Shown piece after piece: positions 59,546 through 64,000 of a stretch of 64,000 nucleotides of DNA. Position 1 is the stretch's first letter; each line of letters begins with the position of its first letter. Below the pieces are notes generated by a model, which saw only the letters and a list, made by a program, of their open reading frames with translations, made no database searches and was not told the DNA's origin. The stretch lies in the NCBI GenBank assembly GCA_018268375.1, contig JAFDWS010000001.1:710627-774626 (forward strand), given 5' to 3'. Position numbers and translations under genes: made by a program. Source of the DNA: Armatimonadota bacterium (GTDB lineage Bacteria; Armatimonadota; Fimbriimonadia; Fimbriimonadales; Fimbriimonadaceae).

Positions 59546-59551
59546 TATAAT
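59546..59551 (+). promoter_or_regulatory. Candidate -10 box (TATAAT)
   Basis: An exact TATAAT lies 25 bases upstream of the TTG start at 59571. The -35 region is poor, so only the -10 is supported. GGAG at 59559 is the ribosome site. Confidence 0.4.
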
Positions 59552-59570
59552 GGCCTGAGGAGCAAGTAGG

Positions 59571-60668
59571 TTGAATTTTCGGAACGGATCCTTGAAGACA
59601 GTCGCCTTAATGGTGCTCGCGGTGCCCGCCGCCATCTCGTACGGACAGGTTTCCGTGACCGCCTTCCCAGGCTGGGGACAGACGAACGCCTTGCTTGGGC
59701 TGAATGGCCACCTGATCGAGGACTTTGAAGACCCCATTTTCGTCGGCGCCAACAGTATCGAGGTCCAGACTGCGAACGGATCGGCCACGTACAACTCCCT
59801 GCCGAACTTGTTCGATCCCCGTGCCGACCATAACGGGACTGCGTTCTTGAACGGGGGAGGCGGCAACTGGGACGGCCACAACGGCCTCATCAACACCGTG
59901 ACCAACCAAACGTTTCCCTACGGAAGCTTTGGAGACTGGGGCGACATCACTTTTCACTTCTCGAACGTTGGCGCGACCTCGGTGGGATTGAGCGTCCAGC
60001 AAATGGATCAGGACATCCACCTCGCCGTCAACGGAGTGCCACTGGGCGGGCTGAGCCAGTTCGGATTCATTCCCGATGGCGGCCGACAAGGATATATCCG
60101 CATTGATGCCGCGCCAACATTGATCACTTCGGTCACGCTCTCCAATGGCCGCGCGAACGGAGTGTCCGACGGCTTCATGTTGGACCATCTCTATGTGAAG
60201 TCGGCCTTTCTCTACGCCACCTACGACCCGACTTCGATCACCGTCAATGCCGGCCGCGTCGTCTCTGGAGACTTGGCTTCTCTGGCCGACTTCGACGATG
60301 GCGACGCTTTGGTCGTAACACGGTTCATCACGCCCAACCGCTCGGCCCCCATCGTCGACATCGAGGTCGAAGGGACAGGATCATCCTCTTACACCCTTTT
60401 CGGCGTCTTCCGGATCAAGTCGCGCATGCTGTCCAGTGGCGTGTTCCGACAGGTCCAAGAGCTCTGGGATCCGCTCACAAACACTTATAAGGTTGCCAGG
60501 TCGGATTCGCTGGACACTGAAGGACGTTCGACCAAGATCACCGGGGCGAAGGCCCGGAACACCCACGCGAGAGCCCGGGTGCGGATCTACCAGGACGGCC
60601 CGACGACCGGCCCAACACCGAGCGTCGCCATTGACTTTGTAGGCTGGGTCTTCGGCCACAACCCATAG
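59571..60668 (+). CDS. Secreted beta-rich protein
   Basis: A 365-residue protein starts at TTG 59571 with a signal peptide (TVALMVLAVPAAISYGQ). The first 200 residues look like a beta-sandwich of carbohydrate-binding type (GHLIEDFEDPIFVGANSIEV, GDWGDITFHFSNVGATSVGL). From about 215 (ITVNAGRVVSGDLASLADFD) a second beta domain resembles the C-terminal domain of other secreted proteins of this lineage. There is no PEP-type sorting signal. The role is unknown. Confidence 0.68.
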   Translation: MNFRNGSLKTVALMVLAVPAAISYGQVSVTAFPGWGQTNALLGLNGHLIEDFEDPIFVGANSIEVQTANGSATYNSLPNLFDPRADHNGTAFLNGGGGNWDGHNGLINTVTNQTFPYGSFGDWGDITFHFSNVGATSVGLSVQQMDQDIHLAVNGVPLGGLSQFGFIPDGGRQGYIRIDAAPTLITSVTLSNGRANGVSDGFMLDHLYVKSAFLYATYDPTSITVNAGRVVSGDLASLADFDDGDALVVTRFITPNRSAPIVDIEVEGTGSSSYTLFGVFRIKSRMLSSGVFRQVQELWDPLTNTYKVARSDSLDTEGRSTKITGAKARNTHARARVRIYQDGPTTGPTPSVAIDFVGWVFGHNP

Positions 60669-60674
60669 CTGGCG

Positions 60675-61556
60675 CTACACGCTACACAGCTTGACCGCTT
60701 CCCGAAGCGAAGTCAACGCATCGCGCTCCGGGATGAACTCGTGGGCGAAGTACCCCTGGAAGCCAGCATCCAGGATCGCCTTGCAGACGCGCGGATAGTT
60801 GATCTCTTGGCCCGCGTCGATCTCGTGCCGACCCGGGACACCGCCCGTGTGGAAGTGCCCGATGGTGGCGATGTTCTCCCGGATCGTGTCGCAGAGGTCG
60901 CCCTCCATGATCTGCATGTGAAAGATGTCGTAAAGCAGCTTGAATCTGTCTGAGCCGAGCTTCTTGCACAGCCCGACTCCCCAGTCGGTGTGGTCGCACA
61001 TGTAGTCCTTGTGCATGCGCTTGCTGTTCAGGAGCTCCATGTGGATGGTCACGCCGTGCTTGTCGCAGGTCGCCATGACCCGTTCGAGCCCCTTGGCACA
61101 GTTGTCCATCCCGGTCTTGTCGTCCATCCCCGCGCGATTACCGGAGAAGGTGATCGCGTTCGTGAACCCGTTTTCGGCGATGATCGGGATTAGGCGCTCG
61201 GCGTCTTTGACGAAGCGGTCGTGGTTCTCGACCCGGTTCCAGCCGTCTTCAATGGTCGTGATGCCCAGCGCCATCGTGCAGATGAGGCCGTGCTTCTTGA
61301 CGGTCGCGAACTCCTCCTCCTTGAGCAGGTCGATGCCGACCAGCCCCATGTCCTTCGCCGCGACGCAGAGGTCGTCGAGCGCGATGCCCCCGAAGCACCA
61401 GCGACAGACCGACTGCTTGAGGCTTCCTCCTTCGCTAGGGCTACGGCGGACAATCCGCTCGGAATGACGTGGCAGTTTGGCCCCTGTTGCCACTGCACCG
61501 GCCGCCCCGGCGGCCAGGGCCAACGCCTTCCGGCGGGAGATTGTTGGGTCGCTCAT
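60675..61556 (-). CDS. Sugar isomerase/hydroxypyruvate isomerase-like TIM-barrel protein, Tat-type signal
   Basis: A 293-residue protein. The N-terminus (ISRRKALALAAGAAGAVATG) is a twin-arginine-type export signal. Residues about 28-46 (PRHSERIVRRSPSEGGS) match a dispersed genomic repeat read in frame. Residues 47-293 are an AP-endonuclease-2-type barrel: VCRWCFGGIALDDLCVAAKD, HGVTIHMELLNSKRM, and LLYDIFHMQIMEGDLCD (metal ligands H and D/E). Substrate assignment to hydroxypyruvate isomerase is by family resemblance only. The downstream HFHTGGVPGRHEIDAGQEIN is typical. Confidence 0.8.
   Translation of the reverse strand: MSDPTISRRKALALAAGAAGAVATGAKLPRHSERIVRRSPSEGGSLKQSVCRWCFGGIALDDLCVAAKDMGLVGIDLLKEEEFATVKKHGLICTMALGITTIEDGWNRVENHDRFVKDAERLIPIIAENGFTNAITFSGNRAGMDDKTGMDNCAKGLERVMATCDKHGVTIHMELLNSKRMHKDYMCDHTDWGVGLCKKLGSDRFKLLYDIFHMQIMEGDLCDTIRENIATIGHFHTGGVPGRHEIDAGQEINYPRVCKAILDAGFQGYFAHEFIPERDALTSLREAVKLCSV
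61421..61475 (-). repeat. Dispersed repeat element inside the isomerase gene
   Basis: The plus strand contains GCTCGGAATGACGTGGCAG (61457-61475), which is identical at 63786-63804. The stretch also contains TTCGCTAGGGCTACGG, a style seen in bacterial dispersed repeats. Related sites in the opposite direction lie at 62029-62049 and 62549-62567. Confidence 0.6.
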
Positions 61557-61584
61557 GGGCCCATTCTACTGGGCGCACGAGTGG

Positions 61585-61872
61585 TCAAGAGGAGCCGAGA
61601 GTAAACGGCGGCTCGTTCTTCCGATCAGACAGTTTTAGTAGCGGAATCTCGCCAAATCCAGTGCTAGCAAGCTCCGCCAACGCCACATCCGGAGAGATCC
61701 TTGCGTCATCGAGAACCGCTACCGTTGGAGACAGTAGGAGAGCAGCCTCCCGTATTCCGCCAACTTCGGGAGCGGATGCACACGCATATCGTTGCCGCTC
61801 CATGTTCACTGTGATCAACCGATCCACATGCCTTTCGCAGCCAATGATAAGCACTCTTGTAGCTTGATCCAA
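61585..61872 (-). CDS. Stand-alone receiver-like domain, degenerate
   Basis: A 95-residue protein starts at TTG 61872 with an upstream GGAGGGAG ribosome site. The fold resembles a CheY-type receiver: RVLIIGCERHVDRLITVNME for strand 1 and helix 1, then a strand-3 VAVLDDARIS with a possible phospho-acceptor Asp. The acidic pair normally at the end of strand 1 (DD) is replaced by GC, so phosphorylation is doubtful. It has no output domain and may be a small adaptor. It is the last gene before the repeat-rich segment. Confidence 0.55.
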   Translation of the reverse strand: MDQATRVLIIGCERHVDRLITVNMERQRYACASAPEVGGIREAALLLSPTVAVLDDARISPDVALAELASTGFGEIPLLKLSDRKNEPPFTLGSS

Positions 61873-61943
61873 GTGGTTTACTCCCTCCGCTGTCTTGCAG
61901 GATCACCGTTAGCTTCGTTGACCAACATTATGGCGCGGGGTGG

Positions 61944-61981
61944 CCAGGGTAAGAGAGATGGTTCGTGCGCTCTTACCCTGG
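61944..61981. repeat. Perfect 12-bp inverted repeat
   Basis: CCAGGGTAAGAG and CTCTTACCCTGG surround 14 bases. There is no T-tract on either side. It lies 72 bases past the receiver-like gene's start side, in the intergenic region. Confidence 0.5.
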
Positions 61982-62028
61982 TTCCGAAACAACTCCACGC
62001 CAATGTTCTTCGAACCGGGGTGCAAGCC

Positions 62029-62049
62029 GTCATCCTGAGCGAAGCCGAG
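62029..62049 (-). repeat. Dispersed repeat core, copy in intergenic DNA
   Basis: GTCATCCTGAGCGAAGCC followed by GAG here is the reverse complement of the core at 63776-63804, with A for G at one position. CCCCGGCCACCCGCCC follows, as it does at the 62549 copy. Confidence 0.6.
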
Positions 62050-62101
62050 GGACATCGCCTTACCCCGGCCACCCGCCCGGTTTGCACGACTAGCAACGAG
62101 G

Positions 62102-62275
62102 CTATTGGCCTGATCTTCGCTGCAGGAAGGAACCAATCCACAGCATCAGAAAGGGGGCACCGGCTCCCATTAGGATGAACCAATAGCCGGATCCAGACCA
62201 TCCAACGGCAAAGATGCTAACGAGGCAAACGGCCAGCGCAATCCATCCGCACCTTGCCGGGGTGGGGCCTTTCAT
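62102..62275 (-). CDS. 57-residue membrane protein
   Basis: Translated by hand from ATG 62275 to TAG 62102: MKGPTPARCGWIALAVCLVS at the start, two hydrophobic spans (ALAVCLVSIFAVGW and FILMGAGAPFLMLWIGSFL), and a polar end (QRRSGQ). The Trp-rich interfaces and two-span layout are typical of real small membrane proteins. No ribosome site is strong. The function is unknown. Confidence 0.45.
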   Translation of the reverse strand: MKGPTPARCGWIALAVCLVSIFAVGWSGSGYWFILMGAGAPFLMLWIGSFLQRRSGQ

Positions 62276-62344
62276 GCGGTCTTTTTACCTTGCGCCGGGC
62301 CGTGCCATGGCCTGGCAGCCGGCGCGTGGCACGGTGATGTCTTG

Positions 62345-62373
62345 TGCACCCCGCCACCCCTGGTCGGGGTGCA
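62345..62373. repeat. 9-bp inverted repeat
   Basis: TGCACCCCG and CGGGGTGCA flank an 11-base centre, inside the repeat-rich segment. Confidence 0.5.
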
Positions 62374-62453
62374 CCCCGGTTCGAGGAACAGCGGGCAGCA
62401 TGGATGAAGACGGTGCGTATCCGTTCGCACATCACTCGTTACTGGCCGTCGTT

Positions 62454-62547
62454 TCACCCATGTCGCTTGCGACAATAGGAGGTTCTGATTGTTCCTTCGG
62501 AACCGGGGCTTGTCAGCCTTAGCTTTAGCGAGGATGGTAAAGCGCAC
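62454..62547 (+). repeat. 94-base direct duplicate, copy 1
   Basis: Nearly identical to 63018-63111 (about 85-90% by eye). Shared stretches include GGAACCGGGGCTTGTCAGCC and GGATGGTAAAGCGCAC. The two copies lie in the same orientation 564 bases apart and flank the 62680 gene. Confidence 0.75.
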
Positions 62548-62548
62548 C

Positions 62549-62567
62549 GTCATCCTGAGCGAAGCCG
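62549..62567 (-). repeat. Dispersed repeat core, second intergenic copy
   Basis: GTCATCCTGAGCGAAGCCG is identical to the first 19 bases of the 62029 copy. A CCCCGGCCACCCGCCC stretch follows some 25 bases on, as there. Confidence 0.6.
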
Positions 62568-62679
62568 GCACGATCATCCGCCTTCACCCCGGCCACCCGC
62601 CCAGGGTTACTATAGGGTGGAGGGGCCCGAATGTGGCTAGACTATGCCACGGGCTCCAACATACTACGGCGACACTGAA

Positions 62680-63006
62680 ATGAACGCAGATGCTTTTGAT
62701 CTCACGGAACGAAAGTGGCAGGACCTTGCGCGCGACTGTGTGGTCTCAACGGTGTTGAACATCGAGGACTGGGAGTACCAGACGAGGGTTGGGGTCGGGC
62801 GGGAGGTCGCGATAGACCTGCTCGCGCAGTGGCCCCCGGCGAGACCGATCTTGAGGAACAGCGACGAGGGGCTGATCGTGCTCAACTCCCTAAACGAGGT
62901 GCTCCATGGTCTGCCAAGCGATCGAACAGTTGTCGCTTTGGGCCGTGCTTATGAAGAGGCACTGAGAGGCCTTGCGGCACACGTCGGCCTATCTGGTTTG
63001 ACGTAA
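62680..63006 (+). CDS. Hypothetical protein between two direct duplicates
   Basis: A 108-residue protein (MNADAFDLTERKWQDLARDC). It is predicted helical, with a strongly acidic start and DWEYQTRVGVGREVAIDLLA in the middle. The ATG at 62644 would add 12 residues. No domain is recognised. It is bracketed by the 94-base duplicate pair, so it may have been carried with or inserted between the repeats. Confidence 0.5.
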   Translation: MNADAFDLTERKWQDLARDCVVSTVLNIEDWEYQTRVGVGREVAIDLLAQWPPARPILRNSDEGLIVLNSLNEVLHGLPSDRTVVALGRAYEEALRGLAAHVGLSGLT

Positions 63007-63017
63007 AGCCCACGTTC

Positions 63018-63111
63018 TCACCCAAGTCGCTAGCGGCACAGGAGGATCTGATTGTTCCTTTGGAACCGGGGCTTGTCAGCCGTACCTTTAGCGAAGGATG
63101 GTAAAGCGCAC
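63018..63111 (+). repeat. 94-base direct duplicate, copy 2
   Basis: Second copy of the 62454-62547 element. Differences are scattered single bases (GATCTGATTG in place of GTTCTGATTG, for example). It lies immediately after the stop of the 62680 gene. Confidence 0.75.
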
Positions 63112-63294
63112 AGGGGCCGTGGCCCGGCTTGGCAGCCGACCGACGAAAGCTCCCTGATTTCACCCCTCTTGTGCTGCAAGCCGGGAACAACGGACCCTAC
63201 CACCTGTCTCGCCCCAAGAAGCCACACCCTGCCGAAGACCGTCGATACGCCTCGGGTCAGGCGCACAGGAAGGCGGTAACATGAGCGGCTACCC

Positions 63295-63747
63295 ATGGGC
63301 GCGCTCCGTAAGTGGCTCCGGCATTGGCTCTACCGGCTAGCCCTGGACAAGCGCAAGCGGAAACTCAAGTTGTTGGCAGCCCGGACAAAGGACTACAACG
63401 CACGTTCCAAGTCAATAATTGAACGGTATGCCCTTGTACCCGAAAAGAGCACAATCGACTACGAAGTGCTAGCGAACGACATGGGCAGGCTCGCGCGTGA
63501 CTATCAGCAATTGGAAAGCGACTGGAACATATTTCGTCAGTCCTCGCCACGTACAGCTAGGTGGAATCTTCCACTAGACGCCATCAAAATCAAGATAGAC
63601 GCGTACCTGCGAGTTGAAGCGGCAGCGAAGATGCAGGACCGGGACCGAGTCCGCGACGCAATTCGCGAGGCCAACAAGAGTCTTACTAAGATTCAAGACG
63701 CATGGAGCACGGAAAAGGCAAAGGAGCAGAATCTTGACCCAAACTGA
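63295..63747 (+). CDS. Hypothetical helical protein
   Basis: A 150-residue basic, mostly alpha-helical protein. The start has an amphipathic Arg/Lys-rich segment (RKWLRHWLYRLALDKRKRKL), and heptad-like stretches follow (YQQLESDWNIFRQ, REANKSLTKIQDAWS). It may associate with membranes or with another protein. It has no known domain. Its base composition falls to a lower GC content than most of the window. The start at 63295 has no clear ribosome site. Confidence 0.5.
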   Translation: MGALRKWLRHWLYRLALDKRKRKLKLLAARTKDYNARSKSIIERYALVPEKSTIDYEVLANDMGRLARDYQQLESDWNIFRQSSPRTARWNLPLDAIKIKIDAYLRVEAAAKMQDRDRVRDAIREANKSLTKIQDAWSTEKAKEQNLDPN

Positions 63748-63775
63748 CATCAGCAGACGGGTTCGTGGCATGGTT

Positions 63776-63804
63776 CCTCGGCTTCGCTCGGAATGACGTG
63801 GCAG
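63776..63804 (+). repeat. Dispersed repeat core, downstream copy
   Basis: CCTCGGCTTCGCTCGGAATG then ACGTGGCAG: its last 19 bases are identical to the stretch inside the isomerase gene (61457-61475), and its first part is the reverse complement of the intergenic copies. Confidence 0.7.
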
Positions 63805-63910
63805 CCCTGCATCCGACGCCTTCCGTCCTGGTCGGCCCGGCTGCAGACCATGACAAGAGTCGATCACCAGCGGTCGCGGCCAAGAACGATGCTGTCCGTT
63901 GACGACCATG

Positions 63911-63982
63911 GGATTGGTTCGGGATGGTTCGGGATGGTTCGGGATGGTTCGGGTTGGTTCGGGTGGTTCGGGTTGGTTCGGA
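63911..63982. repeat. Tandem decamer array
   Basis: About seven copies of a 9-10-base unit (GGGATGGTTC and variants GGGTTGGTTC, GGGTGGTTC) in a row. The array reaches almost to the window end. Its minus strand reads as PEPTRTIPNHPEPSRT-like repeats, which I treat as non-coding. Confidence 0.85.
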
Positions 63983-64000
63983 CTACCAGTCATCTCCCCC

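Larger units (their letters stand above)
62276..62679. other. 404-base non-coding, repeat-bearing stretch
   Basis: No convincing gene is present. It holds a 9-bp inverted repeat (62345-62373), CCGTGCCA/TGGCACGG arms around 62310-62340, the first copy of the 94-base duplicate (62454-62547), and a dispersed-repeat core (62549-62567). Open frames across it translate to repeat-derived sequence. Confidence 0.6.

Noticed and set aside
61878..62201. Minus-strand frame of 107 residues in the repeat zone
   Set aside because: It reads through the dispersed repeats, and its second half is the out-of-frame shadow of the small membrane protein.
63911..63982. Possible CRISPR array
   Set aside because: The units are 9-10 bases, adjacent and without spacers.
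63574..63993. Minus-strand frame ending in PEPTRTIPNHPEPSRT-like repeats
   Set aside because: It is the translation of the tandem decamer array plus the antisense of the 63295 gene.

Overview
The window is chromosomal DNA from a GC-rich bacterium (roughly 60% G+C by eye) with dense, short operons on both strands, many TTG/GTG starts and 1-4 nt stop/start overlaps. It carries ordinary housekeeping genes (aspS, panBC, apt, miaA, hfq, dapF, smpB, a PBP1A/PBP2 pair, a pyruvate-dehydrogenase-type E1 pair, tRNA-Thr and tRNA-Glu) together with a diaminopimelate wall, an outer-membrane-like beta barrel and many secreted proteins of the sort seen in Armatimonadota (Fimbriimonadia). That placement is an inference from gene content and style. 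No rRNA or marker alignment is available here.

Layout. 1-7 kb, minus strand: aspS (cut by the window edge), a proline-rich protein, a type II NADH dehydrogenase, a double-HTH regulator, a diheme cytochrome-like protein, a cupin, an ASCH protein and ubiX. 7-14 kb: a membrane glycosyltransferase, fliL, an ornithine-type aminotransferase, an MgtC-like protein, a GH38-type glycosidase and an HAF-repeat secreted protein. 15-19 kb: small proteins, then CBS protein, bcp, panB, panC, a basic unknown and tRNA-Thr. 19-26 kb: MFS exporter, GT4, a small unknown, DUF1385, a Nif3 protein, tRNA-Glu and a LysM/NlpC-P60 hydrolase. 26-30 kb: two GT2 enzymes and an O-antigen-ligase-like protein with a TPR-like tail, which look like a surface-polysaccharide unit.

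30-37 kb, minus strand: an envelope block. An ECF sigma factor, a membrane anti-sigma factor and an RseB-like protein run into a PBP1A, a small single-span protein and PBP2. A beta-barrel protein lies just upstream. 37-43 kb: M20 peptidase, NodB-like protein, ferredoxin, apt, miaA-hfq-dapF and smpB. 43-50 kb: two paralogous secreted proteins with GVYG-type repeats, a double FKBP lipoprotein, an ArgC-like remnant, an FmdB-type zinc ribbon, a family-5 uracil-DNA glycosylase and an aspartic-protease/PDZ protein. 50-58 kb: livK-livH-livM-livG (no livF), a membrane-anchored serpin, and E1 alpha/beta.

58-64 kb becomes accessory in character: unknown membrane proteins, a secreted protein, a sugar isomerase-like gene whose N-terminus contains an in-frame dispersed repeat, a degenerate receiver domain, a 57-residue membrane protein, and several families of dispersed and tandem repeats. 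I saw no CRISPR array, insertion sequence, prophage or obvious defence system. The strongest oddities are the repeat-derived peptide inside the isomerase gene, the twin GVYG-repeat proteins, the coiled-coil insertion in LivH, the bacterial serpin, and the PBP1A-small-PBP2 unit behind a sigma/anti-sigma trio.
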